A DNA stretch of 64,000 nucleotides from DASVTR01 sp033855775 (lineage in GTDB: Bacteria; Acidobacteriota; Blastocatellia; Pyrinomonadales; Pyrinomonadaceae), in the NCBI GenBank assembly GCA_033855775.1, contig JAWVFT010000023.1:86486-150485 (forward strand). Reading direction: 5' to 3'. A model generated the notes under the pieces. That model ran no database searches, was not told the origin of the DNA, and saw nothing but the letters and a program-made list of their open reading frames with translations. Position numbers and translations under genes: made by a program. Positions 1-8,562 of this stretch are shown here, piece after piece. Every line of letters starts with the position of its first letter. The first letter of the stretch is position 1.

Positions 1-462
1 TTTATCGCCGATGACGCGCGGCAACAAAACGGCGGCCACCGGCGGAAAGACGCCGAGCTTAATCTCCGGCTGGCCGAAGCGGGCGCGGTCGCTGGCGATA
101 ACGATGTCGCAACCGGCGACCAACTCGCAGCCGCCGCCGAGAGCCGCGCCGTCAACCAGAGCAATCGCCGGCTTGCCCGCCTGCTCAAGCGCGCGAAAGA
201 TGGCATGAAACGAATCGAGCATCTGGTAAATGGTTTCCTCGACGTGCTCTTCGACGGCCACGCCCGCGCTGAAGAGGCGTGAGCCCGCCACCACGTCGAA
301 GACTATCGCCACCAACTCGCGCTGGCCTGAGCAGACGCCAATCGCATCGCTCATCTCGCGCATCATCGCGATGTTGAAAACATTCAAAGGAGGCCGCGCG
401 AAACGAATCCGCCCCACGCGCTCTTCGATGCTCAACTGTATGTTCTGGTAGTCGTCACTCAT
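1..462 (-). CDS. Enoyl-CoA hydratase/isomerase (crotonase) family protein, C-terminal part outside window
   Basis: The frame opens with the ATG at 462 and stays open for 154 codons to the left edge, so the 3' part is missing. The crotonase fold is clear: PPLNVF at residues 24-29, the first oxyanion-hole segment FSAGV at 64-68, and the second GGGCE at 109-113, followed by FGQPEIKLG. Crotonases hydrate or isomerise enoyl-CoA thioesters in the cytoplasm. The PPLNVF start and the MLDSFHAIF segment resemble dienoyl-CoA hydratases of aromatic (benzoyl-CoA) degradation more than ordinary beta-oxidation hydratases, but that is an impression from motifs. The catalytic Glu region of the second half cannot be judged. 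No partner gene is visible. Confidence 0.85.
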   Translation of the reverse strand, partial: MSDDYQNIQLSIEERVGRIRFARPPLNVFNIAMMREMSDAIGVCSGQRELVAIVFDVVAGSRLFSAGVAVEEHVEETIYQMLDSFHAIFRALEQAGKPAIALVDGAALGGGCELVAGCDIVIASDRARFGQPEIKLGVFPPVAAVLLPRVIGDK

Positions 463-555
463 CCTTATCCGGCTTCGGTTTTCAAGTTTCAGGTTTTCAA
501 CTTTTAGACGTTCGTCCCCTGGACTTTTGACTTGCTTTGCGTTCGCTTTTGCCTT

Positions 556-2409
556 TCACCTGACGAGCGGCGCTCCGAGCCAGCCTTGATAGAGTCGCGA
601 CTGTTCGGCTGTGGGCAGCGCGACGGGAACGGGGCGATAGCTGGCGTCAGCGATGCCGCCGAGCTTGATGTCGAAGTTGCGCAACTCGTCTGCGCGAAAG
701 ACGGTCAGGCGCGCAACCTCGTTGGGCTGCTTTTCCGAGAGACGTTGCAGGAACTGGTCGCGGTTGACGCGCAGGCCGTCGAGCGCGACGATTTGGTCGT
801 TGGCGTTGAGTCCCTGCTCGTAGGCCGGAGCGCCGCTGTAGAGCCGCCTGATTATCAAGCGGTCGTTGTCCTGCGCCACATCGGCGCCGAGATAGACGCG
901 CTCAGCCGCGCTCGCAGGCTCAAGCCGCAGGCCGACGCCCGCGAGAACTGCATCGTACGGCAACTCTTCGCGCCCGCGCACGTAGCGCGTGAAGAAATCT
1001 TCGAGGCTGCCTCCGGCCATCTGCTCGCACGCGCGTTGAAAGTCCGCGGGGCTGTAGTTGCGGTTCTTCTTGAAGAAATCCGTGTAGAGATAGCGCATCA
1101 CGTCATCGAGAGAACGCGCGCCGCCGCTCATCTTGCGTATCTGCACGTCGAGCAGCATGCCGAGCAGCGCGCCTTTGTCGTAGTAGGAGATTTGCGAGTT
1201 AGCGGAGTTTTCGTCCTGCCTGTAATATTTTATCCAGGCATCAAAGCTCGCCTCCTCGACGCTCATCAAGAGACGGCCCGGCTTGGTCTGCACGTCGCGG
1301 ATGGTTCCAGACATGAGACTGAGAAACTCTTTGTCGTTGACGAAACCGGCGCGACGCAGGAAGACGTTTTCGTAGTAAGCCGTGATGCCTTCGGCGACCC
1401 ACAAGAGCTTCGTGTAGTTCTCCCGGTTGTAATCGAACGGGCCGAGCGCGTCCGGGCGAATGCGCTTGACGTTCCAGAGATGAAAGAACTCGTGGGCGAC
1501 GAGCGATAGAAAGTTTATATAGTTCGAGTCGGGACGGAAACTGAACCGCGTGACGATGAGAGCGGTCGAGTTCAGATGCTCAAGCCCGCCGCCGCCAGCC
1601 GGATGCGAGTGCAGGATGAAGGTGTAGTTGCTGTAGGGAATCTCGCCGCCCATCGTTTCGGCTTCGGCTTCGACAATCTTCGGCACGTCGCGGCGCAGGC
1701 GTTCCATGTCGTAGTTGCCTTCGCCGTCTATGACGATGCGATGCGGCACGCCTTTCACGTCGAACGAGATGGTCTTAAACGTGCCGACTTCGACCGGCGA
1801 GTCGTAGAGAATATCGAAGCTCGCGGCGCTGAAGGTGTTCGACTGTCCGGCCACAGCCGGAAGGCCGGTGGCAACCTGCCAACCCGCGGGCGCGTTGACG
1901 ACGAGCGTGGAGTCGGCTTGCAGGAAGCCATCAATGTACATGAGCAGCGCGGCGTTGTTCCAAAAAGCATGAAGGTCGTTAAGCTCGCTCGTTCGCACCG
2001 ATAGCTCGTTGGCATAGACGCGATAGGTCGCGCGCCAGTCTTTTGATTTGTCGGTTGTGACGCGCCAGCTATTTTTGTTCAGCTTGCTCCATGCGAGCGG
2101 GCGGCCAGTGGCGACATCCACGGCGGCGAAGTCCTGCACATGCCGCTCAAACTCGCGGACGAGGTAAGAGCCGGGCGTCCAGACGGGCATCAACAGCGTC
2201 TCGGCTTGCGGAGACTGCGCGCCCGCCGCGCGCCTGACGCGCATCTCTACTTCGAGCAGGTGCGTGAAAGGCTTCGGCATCGAGACGGTGAAAGTGATGT
2301 CGGGCGCTGTCGTGCGCGCGTTGCTGTTCTGGGCCTCGGCGGGCGCGCAGGTGAAGAGCAGAATGACGGCCAGCCACAACAGCGGAGCGCGGAAGCGAAA
2401 AGGACGCAT
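556..2409 (-). CDS. Secreted M61 family (glycyl) aminopeptidase with PDZ domain
   Basis: 617 aa from the ATG at 2409. This start gives a classic signal peptide (MRPFRFRAPLLWLAVILL, cleavage after APAEA); an upstream ATG at 2481 would bury it behind 24 charged residues. The zinc motif HEFFHLWNVKRI lies near residue 305, and this HExxH plus NVKRIRP context is diagnostic of M61. An N-terminal beta domain precedes the thermolysin-like domain, and a PDZ domain (GLNANDQIVALDGLRV) fills roughly residues 510-600. M61 enzymes remove N-terminal residues, preferring Gly/Ala, from peptides outside the cytoplasmic membrane. The gene stands alone, separated from the crotonase by about 90 bp. Confidence 0.9.
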   Translation of the reverse strand: MRPFRFRAPLLWLAVILLFTCAPAEAQNSNARTTAPDITFTVSMPKPFTHLLEVEMRVRRAAGAQSPQAETLLMPVWTPGSYLVREFERHVQDFAAVDVATGRPLAWSKLNKNSWRVTTDKSKDWRATYRVYANELSVRTSELNDLHAFWNNAALLMYIDGFLQADSTLVVNAPAGWQVATGLPAVAGQSNTFSAASFDILYDSPVEVGTFKTISFDVKGVPHRIVIDGEGNYDMERLRRDVPKIVEAEAETMGGEIPYSNYTFILHSHPAGGGGLEHLNSTALIVTRFSFRPDSNYINFLSLVAHEFFHLWNVKRIRPDALGPFDYNRENYTKLLWVAEGITAYYENVFLRRAGFVNDKEFLSLMSGTIRDVQTKPGRLLMSVEEASFDAWIKYYRQDENSANSQISYYDKGALLGMLLDVQIRKMSGGARSLDDVMRYLYTDFFKKNRNYSPADFQRACEQMAGGSLEDFFTRYVRGREELPYDAVLAGVGLRLEPASAAERVYLGADVAQDNDRLIIRRLYSGAPAYEQGLNANDQIVALDGLRVNRDQFLQRLSEKQPNEVARLTVFRADELRNFDIKLGGIADASYRPVPVALPTAEQSRLYQGWLGAPLVR

Positions 2410-2599
2410 GATGTTGTAAAGTACCCTTCTTTGGTAATGACGGCTCAGGGAGTCTGAAGCTCGCATCTTACTATGAAACATGCTGGCGGTCTAAAGTCAG
2501 GCGGGCTGCCTCAAACTTGAGGATGGGCGCCGTCGCCCGCAAAACTTTCGCCACGAATAGAGTCTACGATGAAGTTCGCCGAACGGGAGGATGAAAATC

Positions 2600-3058
2600 A
2601 TGATGGTCGTCGCCTGCGTTAAATGTGGCGCGAAGAATCGTGTGGATGAGAAAGCGGCGGTCGCGCGGCGGCCCGTCTGCGGCAAGTGCGGCGCTTCCTT
2701 GAGCCTCGCGGCGGGCGGCGCCGGAGCCAGGTCCGGCCAGCCCTTCACGGTGACGGACGCGACCTTCGAGAGCGAGGTCTTGAGCGCTGGACAAGCGCCG
2801 GTCTTGATGGATTGTTGGGCGCCATGGTGCGGGCCGTGCCGGATGATTGCGCCCGTGCTGGACCAGTTGGCGGCGGAATCCGCCGGACGTTACCTGATTG
2901 CCAAACTCAACGTTGACGAGAACCAACAGACGGCGGCCAGGTTTAGCGTGCAGAGCATTCCCACTCTGCTCATCTTTAAAAACGGCGCGCTCGTCGAACG
3001 CTTCGTCGGCGTGCAGCCGAAGGAAATCCTCGCCGCGCGGCTGGCGAGTTTGACATAA
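2600..3058 (+). CDS. Thioredoxin with N-terminal zinc ribbon (TrxC/thioredoxin-2 type)
   Basis: Two CxxC pairs (CVKC, CGKC) at the N-terminus form the zinc finger typical of thioredoxin 2. The catalytic WCGPC follows in a WAPWCGPCRM context, with the cis-proline segment SIPTLLIF. The protein is a cytoplasmic disulfide reductase of about 152 aa, normal for TrxC. A GGGAGG ribosome site ends at 2590. It abuts the first ATG (2591) but lies 9 nt from the ATG at 2600, so 2600 (or 2603) is the better start. DoxX follows 110 bp downstream on the same strand, which fits a redox-linked neighbourhood. Confidence 0.92.
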   Translation: MMVVACVKCGAKNRVDEKAAVARRPVCGKCGASLSLAAGGAGARSGQPFTVTDATFESEVLSAGQAPVLMDCWAPWCGPCRMIAPVLDQLAAESAGRYLIAKLNVDENQQTAARFSVQSIPTLLIFKNGALVERFVGVQPKEILAARLASLT

Positions 3059-3171
3059 GCAGGGCGGGACGAGCATCCTGCTCGACGAACATGGGCCAGC
3101 CCCGCGCAGGAGGAGCAGCGAGTCTTTCAAAGACCGCTCTCATTTGACAACGCATCCTTGAGACACAAACG

Positions 3172-3612
3172 ATGTTCAGAAAATTGATTGCCACTGCGCC
3201 GACGTGGTTCAACCTGCCGCTGCGCTTCGCGCTCGGGCTCATCTTCTTCGCGCACGGGGCGCAGAAAGTCTTCGGCATGTTCGGAGGCCGCGGGCTGTCG
3301 GCCTCAATCACGGCCGAAGCGCCGTTTGCGTTCATGCGCCCGTCGTGGGTGTGGATGGGAGCGGCGGCCTTCGCCGAACTCATCGGCGGCGTGCTGGTCT
3401 TCGCGGGGCTGCTGACGCGCGTTGGCGCGTTGCTCATCGGCATCACGATGCTGGCGGCCATGCTCGGCGTTCACTGGCCCAACTTCTTCATGCAAAATCA
3501 TGGCTTCGAGTACACCTTCGCGCTTCTCGGCATGGCGAGCGCGCTCGTCGTCGCGGGCGGCGGTCGCGCCTCCGTTGACGAGATGCTGCTGGCTCGAAGA
3601 GGAAGACGATAA
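3172..3612 (+). CDS. DoxX family membrane protein
   Basis: 146 aa with four predicted membrane helices. The family signature is at the first helix (LRFALGLIFFAHGAQKVFGMFGG), with a glycine-rich second helix (AELIGGVLVFAGLLTRVG). DoxX-like proteins are small inner-membrane proteins. Some are subunits of thiosulfate:quinone oxidoreductase and others act in oxidative-stress membrane complexes; the substrate here cannot be told. The C-terminus ends in a basic tail. A heptamer hairpin element fills the gap to the next gene. Confidence 0.85.
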   Translation: MFRKLIATAPTWFNLPLRFALGLIFFAHGAQKVFGMFGGRGLSASITAEAPFAFMRPSWVWMGAAAFAELIGGVLVFAGLLTRVGALLIGITMLAAMLGVHWPNFFMQNHGFEYTFALLGMASALVVAGGGRASVDEMLLARRGRR

Positions 3613-3614
3613 AG

Positions 3615-3712
3615 CAAGTGATGAGTGACAAGCAGCGAGTGACAAGTTAAAGCATCTCGCTCATCGCTCATGTCTCAAAACTTGTTCCGGCTCGTCACTC
3701 ATCACTTGTCAC
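3615..3712. repeat. Inverted heptamer-array hairpin, GTGA type
   Basis: The left arm (3615-3647) is a degenerate 7-nt tandem array (caagtga, tgagtga, caagcag, cgagtga). The right arm (3680-3712) is its reverse complement, with phrases such as cactcatcacttg. It fills the gap between DoxX and the MFS gene. It is related to the elements at 6213, 39727 and 49898. Confidence 0.8.
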
Positions 3713-3719
3713 TGTTCTT

Positions 3720-5003
3720 ATGAAACGCTCGCCGCTGCTGGTCATCTTCATCACGGTCTTCATAGACCTCATCGGTTTTGGCATCGTCATTCCGGTGCTG
3801 CCTTTTTATGTCGAGGGGACGAAGTTCAACGCCAGCCCGCGCGCCGTTGGGCTGCTGTTCGCGTCCTACTCGATTATGCAGCTAATCTTCACGCCCATTC
3901 TCGGCAGGCTGTCGGACAAGCACGGGCGGCGTCCCATCCTGTTCTTCAGTCTGCTCGGAACGAGCCTCGGCTTTCTTATCTTAGGCTTGGCGACGACCGT
4001 TTGGATGCTCTTTTTGGGACGCATCATCGACGGCATCACGGGCGGCAATATCTCTACGGCCCAAGCCTACATCGCGGACATCACGACGCCGGAGAATCGC
4101 GCCAAAGGAATGGGCATGATTGGAGCGGCGTTTGGGATGGGCTTCATCTTCGGGCCGGCCATCGGCGGCGTCCTGAGCAAGTGGGGCATCAGCGTTCCCT
4201 TCTTCTTCGCCGCCGGGCTGGCTTTAGCCAACGCCGTGCTGCTCTACTTCGTGCTGCCCGAAACGGTCACGCCCGGGCATCCGGCGCGGACTTCGGCGGC
4301 GACGGGCCGCTGGTCGCAACTCGCTCAAGCTCTCAAGCAATCGCGCCTCGCCTTCGTCCTCGCAATCTACTTTCTGGCCATCGTCGCCTTCTCGATTATG
4401 ACGACTTCGTTCGCGCTCTTCACGATGTTCCGCTTCGGCTACGACGCGCACGACACGGGCTGGCTGTTCGTCTTCGTCGGCGTCATAGGGGCTTTGATTC
4501 AGGGCGGGTTAATCGGGCGGCTGGTCAAGCGTTTTGGCGAAGTGTCGCTCATCGTGACGGGCGCGCTCTTGTTCGCCGCGAGCCTTTTCACGATTCCCTT
4601 CACGGGGCCGCACACGGGCTTGCTGCCGTTGCTGCTGGTCGGCGGAACCTTCGCCGTCGGCAACTCGCTTTCGACTCCGGCCCTGACGGGCCTCGCCTCC
4701 AAGAGCGTCGGGCGCGGCGAGCAGGGCGGCGTGCTTGGCATCACGCAATCGGTCGCCAGCCTCGCGCGCGTCGTCGGGCCGCTCATCGCCTCGGCCCTCA
4801 TCTACAGCGCGCTTCCCAACTACGGCGAGGACAAACAACTGCACAACCTGAGCGACCATTCGCTGCGCGTCACCTTCTGGACAGCCGCCGCCATCATGTT
4901 CGCGGCCTTCCTGCTCGCCGTCTACTTCGCGCGCAACCAGTCAACAAACAGGACTGAAGGCGGAGCGATGACGGGCGACAACATGGCGACTCAAGCCGAG
5001 TAA
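3720..5003 (+). CDS. MFS transporter, tetracycline/multidrug exporter (TetA-like) family
   Basis: 427 aa with 12 predicted membrane helices. The N-terminus (VFIDLIGFGIVIPVLPFY) and the loop 2-3 motif A (GRLSDKHGRRPIL) are those of the DHA1/TetA group of major facilitator proton antiporters. It probably exports a small molecule or drug from the cytoplasm; the substrate is unknown. It starts at 3720 immediately after the hairpin element, with no clear ribosome site. It has a polar, Met/Thr-rich tail after helix 12. No regulator gene of the TetR type is adjacent. Confidence 0.88.
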   Translation: MKRSPLLVIFITVFIDLIGFGIVIPVLPFYVEGTKFNASPRAVGLLFASYSIMQLIFTPILGRLSDKHGRRPILFFSLLGTSLGFLILGLATTVWMLFLGRIIDGITGGNISTAQAYIADITTPENRAKGMGMIGAAFGMGFIFGPAIGGVLSKWGISVPFFFAAGLALANAVLLYFVLPETVTPGHPARTSAATGRWSQLAQALKQSRLAFVLAIYFLAIVAFSIMTTSFALFTMFRFGYDAHDTGWLFVFVGVIGALIQGGLIGRLVKRFGEVSLIVTGALLFAASLFTIPFTGPHTGLLPLLLVGGTFAVGNSLSTPALTGLASKSVGRGEQGGVLGITQSVASLARVVGPLIASALIYSALPNYGEDKQLHNLSDHSLRVTFWTAAAIMFAAFLLAVYFARNQSTNRTEGGAMTGDNMATQAE

Positions 5004-5095
5004 CTCTTTAAAGCGGAATCACTCTTCAAGCCGAAAACAGCTTCGGCGATGTCGCTTCGTTGATGTCGCTTCGATGGCGTCCGCAGCGTTGTTGC

Positions 5096-5566
5096 TTATT
5101 GCCAGATGGAAGGCAGGGCGGCTTCGTCTAGCTCAAGGATGTCGCCGTTCGGGAGGATGTGCCTGATGACTGCTCCGCGCGCTTTGAGCGGCGGCGAGAG
5201 CAGCCCGACGCGATGACAGTTGGCGCGCGGCGTGTTGACATGTTTGGTCAACGGCTGCGACTCAGAGCACATGATGGCGACGCGCATCTCGGCGGCCAAC
5301 TCCATGATGCGTTCCAGCCCGCGCGCCAGTTCGTCGGGCGGCGCAATCACCTTGCCGCCACACTCCGGCAAATGCTCGTAGCCTAGCCCCCGCTCCCGCA
5401 AGTTGGCTTCGAGCACGCGCCCGTTATACTGCGGCCACCGCGAGCGCGCCGCGCTGCGCACATCGCAGACAAACGCCACGTCGTGCTGCCGCAGCAATGC
5501 CAGAAAATCGGCGAACGGATGACGGCCATGCCCGATGGTGTAGATGATTGGCGAGTGTGTTGTCAT
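5096..5566 (-). CDS. DUF488 family protein
   Basis: 156 aa with the DUF488 hallmarks: the N-terminal YTIGHGRHPFADFLALL, then CDVRSAARSRWPQYN, and the CSESQPLTKH region holding a conserved Cys-Glu pair. The biochemical role of DUF488 is not established. The conserved Asp/Arg/Cys residues suggest an enzyme or nucleic-acid-linked protein. It is a stand-alone gene convergent with the MFS gene. The 90 bp between them contain a direct repeat of gatgtcgcttcg. Confidence 0.85.
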   Translation of the reverse strand: MTTHSPIIYTIGHGRHPFADFLALLRQHDVAFVCDVRSAARSRWPQYNGRVLEANLRERGLGYEHLPECGGKVIAPPDELARGLERIMELAAEMRVAIMCSESQPLTKHVNTPRANCHRVGLLSPPLKARGAVIRHILPNGDILELDEAALPSIWQ

Positions 5567-5662
5567 TTGAGTCTAAAACTTCAACGTCCGGGCAGCCGTG
5601 CATGACTGGATAAGCGAGACGAACGCGCGACGCTGCGCCGGTTGATGAAACTCCGCGTCGCA

Positions 5663-6208
5663 TCAACTGCTCAAGCGATTAGCGCGCCTTTGTAGCTCCG
5701 CGCGAATGTCTTCGAAAGATTTTTCGACGAGGCCGCCGCCCGTGAACAACTCATCGTTCGTCACCTCCATGAAGGCGAAGCCGGGGAGAGCGAAGGCGCG
5801 CATCTCTTCGTCGGTCGCAAACTCCGTCTCGGCCAGCATCAAGCCCCACAGCGCGCCCAGGAAAACGTCTATCCCGAAAGCGCGTCCTTCATGCTCGAAG
5901 CGATAGCGATTCTTGCGTAGCTCGTTGCCCTCGAAGACGGAGAGCGTTTCGTATTCTTCAGGCGAAAGATAGATGTTGGTGATGACCGTGCGCGAGAAGT
6001 CCGCGGCGTCGGGCGCGAACTTTTGCGTCAGCTTCCAGATGCGCTCCTTCGTCTGCGGAACGCGAATCTTCCGCAAGCGCAGGCGCGTTCCCGTGATGTA
6101 GTTATCCGTAATCTGCACATGCTCGCTCGCCCGCGTCAATCCCAACGGCAAATTCTCCAACAGAAACCGCCGCTCCCGCTCCACACGCGCATACTTCCCG
6201 TAGTCCAT
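5663..6208 (-). CDS. CYTH domain protein (triphosphate tunnel metalloenzyme family)
   Basis: 181 aa from the ATG at 6208. An in-frame codon at 6235 would start inside the neighbouring repeat. The N-terminal signature VERERRFLL is the ExExK-type motif (ending in Arg here) of CYTH proteins. TGTRLRLRK and KLTQKF supply the basic tunnel residues, and RYRFEHEGRAFGIDVFLG and LAETEF the acidic metal-binding strands. CYTH proteins hydrolyse or cyclise triphosphates (inorganic triphosphatase, thiamine triphosphatase, class IV adenylate cyclase). A simple short CYTH such as this is most often a triphosphatase, but the substrate is not readable from sequence. Confidence 0.85.
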   Translation of the reverse strand: MDYGKYARVERERRFLLENLPLGLTRASEHVQITDNYITGTRLRLRKIRVPQTKERIWKLTQKFAPDAADFSRTVITNIYLSPEEYETLSVFEGNELRKNRYRFEHEGRAFGIDVFLGALWGLMLAETEFATDEEMRAFALPGFAFMEVTNDELFTGGGLVEKSFEDIRAELQRRANRLSS

Positions 6209-6212
6209 AAGA

Positions 6213-6314
6213 CAGTGACAAGTGACAAGTGACAAGTTGCAACCAGCGGCTTACTTCTGACGAACCGGCTTCCTGTCTTAGCTCGTCACTCGTCACTTGC
6301 CACTTGTCACTGCT
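6213..6314. repeat. Inverted heptamer-array hairpin, GTGACAA type
   Basis: The left arm from 6213 is three near-perfect copies of agtgaca in tandem. The right arm (6281-6314) is the complementary array (cgtcactcgtcacttg). It occupies essentially all of the gap between the CYTH gene and the aconitase-family gene. Confidence 0.85.
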
Positions 6315-6315
6315 C

Positions 6316-8316
6316 TTAAGCCACGAGTTCTTCTTCCGGCTCTTTGAGAAATTCGCGGGGCGCGACGATGTGCCCGGCGATGGCGGAGGCGGCGACGACG
6401 TAAGGGCTGGCGAGATAGACCTGGCCGGGGCCGCTTCTGCCGGGGAAGTTGCGATTCTGCGCGCTGACCGTCACGGTGTCCGGCGACTTGGACGCGCCCG
6501 GCCCGGCGTTGATGCAGGCGCCGCAGGAAGGGTCAATCAACTCGGCCCCGGCGCGCTCGAAGATTTCTATATAGCCGCGCTCGCGCGCGTACTGCTTAAT
6601 CTTCTGCGACCCGAATTGCAGGTAGAGATGAACGCCCGGCGCGACGCGCTTGCCTTGCTCAAGCGCGTTCTTCAAGACGGCGGCATACATGTCCATGTCG
6701 GCCATCTTGCCGCCCGTGCAGGAGCCGCCGTACGCGGCGTCAATCCTGACTTCGCCTGCGAGGTCTTCAATCGCCACGCCGTTGCGCGGGTCGCCCGGAG
6801 TGGCGACCATCGGTTGAATGTCAGCGAGTTCAATCTCAAAGGTCGCGGCATACTCCGCATCGGCGTCGCTCTTCAAAAAGCCCTTGCGAACTTCGTCGGC
6901 ATCGAGGCCGCGCATTCGCACGATGTAGTCGAGCGTCGCTTCGTCAGGCTCTATGATGCCGGTCGTGCCTCCGGCTTCGACGGCCATGTTGGTCAAAGTC
7001 GCGCGCTCGTCCATCGGCCAATCCTTCAGGCCGTCGCCCGCAAATTCCAGAACCTGACCGATGCCTTTGCCCTGCTTCATGTAATCGGTCGAGAGAATGT
7101 AGAGCATCACGTCCTTGGCCGTCACGTCCGCGCGCTTCTGCCCGTTGAGGACGAAGCGGACGGTTTCGGGAACGCGGATGCGAATGTCCTTCGTGTACCA
7201 GGCGTTCGCCATGTCCGTCGAGCCGACGCCGAAAGCGAAGCAACCGAGCACGCCAGCCATGCACGTGTGCGAGTCTGTGCCGATGACAATCTGGCCGGGC
7301 AGGGCAAGGTCTTCGACGACGGCGTTATGACAGATGGCCTCCGAGCCGCCCTCAGGGCTCTCGCCGTAGAGCCGTATGCCCTGCTCTTCCGTGAAGTTGG
7401 CCTGCGTCGTGGCCAGCCCGTCGGCGCGTTCGAGCAAGCCCATCTCACGATGCTTCTGCGGCATCACGCGCCCGAGGAACGTCAGGTGGTCACGAAACGC
7501 GAAGACCGATTCCGGCTCGGTGACGCGCGCGTCTTGTCCCAAAGCCTGCTTGAACAAGCTCTCGGCCATCGGCGTCACGTACTCGTGAGAGAAGCGCACA
7601 TCGGCGACGGCAAAGAGCGCGTCGCCCGGCTTCACGGCTTCGACCCCAATTTCTCCCGCTTTGACGAAAGCATGGCGCGCGATGATTTTTTCGACGATGT
7701 TCATCGGGCGTCGCTTTGTCTCAAGAGCGGGCGGCGCAATCTCGCCCGCGAGCCGCGCCTTGTTGTAATTGAAGAGGCCGCCGTATTCGACGATTGACTT
7801 CGAGATGGGGTCGAGGCCGCGCGTAAACTCCGCGAGCGGAATCTCCTCGCCTCGGCGGATGCGCTCGATGAGGCCGAAGTCGGTCGAGGTGAGCAAGCCT
7901 ATGTTCTGCGAGTTCTGCCCGTAAATCTTCTCTATGGTCTGCGCGATGACGAGTTCGATGCCCGCCCACTTCTCGGCATACGGCGCCGTCTCGCGCGACG
8001 AGCCGCAGCCCTTCGAAAGACCTGAGACGACGACCGCGAAGCCGCCGTTCTTCACCTCGTCCTTCTGCGCGGCCTGCTCGCGCATCCCGACGTAGACGTA
8101 ACGCCCCAACGTCTCGTCGTAATAAAAGCAGACCCATCCGGGCGTGATTTCATCCGTCGAGATGTTGTTCATCAAGGCGAGCGTCGCGTCGTAAGGCAAA
8201 TCTTCGCCGCCTTCGAGTTGGCGTCGAATGAGCGATGTGTCGTCTGTCAAAAATAGCGTGCGCCCCGCAAACTTGATGCGGTCGGGCCGCTTGTTAATCT
8301 TCTCCGCTGCGGACAT
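6316..8316 (-). CDS. Aconitase/isopropylmalate dehydratase superfamily enzyme, swivel domain fused in front of catalytic domain
   Basis: 666 aa. The first ~165 residues are a LeuD-like swivel domain: NNISTDEITPG, then GLSKGCGSSRETAPYAE near residue 95 and QNIGLLTSTDFGL. A LeuC/aconitase-type catalytic part follows from about residue 210. The 4Fe-4S cysteines lie in GGSCTGG (near 534) and DPSCGACINAG (near 598), and the substrate segment is VIGTDSHTCMAGVLG. Ordinary aconitases have the swivel at the C-terminus, so the domain order here is permuted. It should reversibly dehydrate/hydrate a hydroxy-di- or tricarboxylate; aconitate or isopropylmalate cannot be chosen by eye. The ribosome site AGAGGAG lies 7 nt before the ATG. 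Confidence 0.87.
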   Translation of the reverse strand: MSAAEKINKRPDRIKFAGRTLFLTDDTSLIRRQLEGGEDLPYDATLALMNNISTDEITPGWVCFYYDETLGRYVYVGMREQAAQKDEVKNGGFAVVVSGLSKGCGSSRETAPYAEKWAGIELVIAQTIEKIYGQNSQNIGLLTSTDFGLIERIRRGEEIPLAEFTRGLDPISKSIVEYGGLFNYNKARLAGEIAPPALETKRRPMNIVEKIIARHAFVKAGEIGVEAVKPGDALFAVADVRFSHEYVTPMAESLFKQALGQDARVTEPESVFAFRDHLTFLGRVMPQKHREMGLLERADGLATTQANFTEEQGIRLYGESPEGGSEAICHNAVVEDLALPGQIVIGTDSHTCMAGVLGCFAFGVGSTDMANAWYTKDIRIRVPETVRFVLNGQKRADVTAKDVMLYILSTDYMKQGKGIGQVLEFAGDGLKDWPMDERATLTNMAVEAGGTTGIIEPDEATLDYIVRMRGLDADEVRKGFLKSDADAEYAATFEIELADIQPMVATPGDPRNGVAIEDLAGEVRIDAAYGGSCTGGKMADMDMYAAVLKNALEQGKRVAPGVHLYLQFGSQKIKQYARERGYIEIFERAGAELIDPSCGACINAGPGASKSPDTVTVSAQNRNFPGRSGPGQVYLASPYVVAASAIAGHIVAPREFLKEPEEELVA

Positions 8317-8451
8317 CTATAACTCCTCTGGTCGATAAATTATCTGATTAGCATAAGGGAGAATTATAAACCGAAGCGCGGAAAATGTCGCATCAGCCCA
8401 CGGCTTGTTCGCGCGCCGGGAGAGGAAGCGCGCAAGCGGACGGAAAAGCTA

Positions 8452-8479
8452 TTGTGCCGCGTGGCTCGACTGGTATAGT
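8452..8479 (+). promoter_or_regulatory. Candidate sigma-70 promoter for the OB-fold lipoprotein gene
   Basis: TTGTGC at 8452 and TATAGT at 8474 are separated by 16 nt, 84 bp before the ATG. It lies in the 246-bp gap between divergent genes. Pattern match only. Confidence 0.35.
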
Positions 8480-8562
8480 TTCATTCGCGCGCCCGCGGTC
8501 GGGTTTACATAGATGGATGAAGGACGCGCGCGAAAACATCTCCTGTTAGCATCGGACGAGCT

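Noticed and set aside
6229..7797. Forward open frame of 522 codons opposite the aconitase-family gene
   Set aside because: No motif, composition of an antisense shadow; the reverse strand carries the aconitase signatures.
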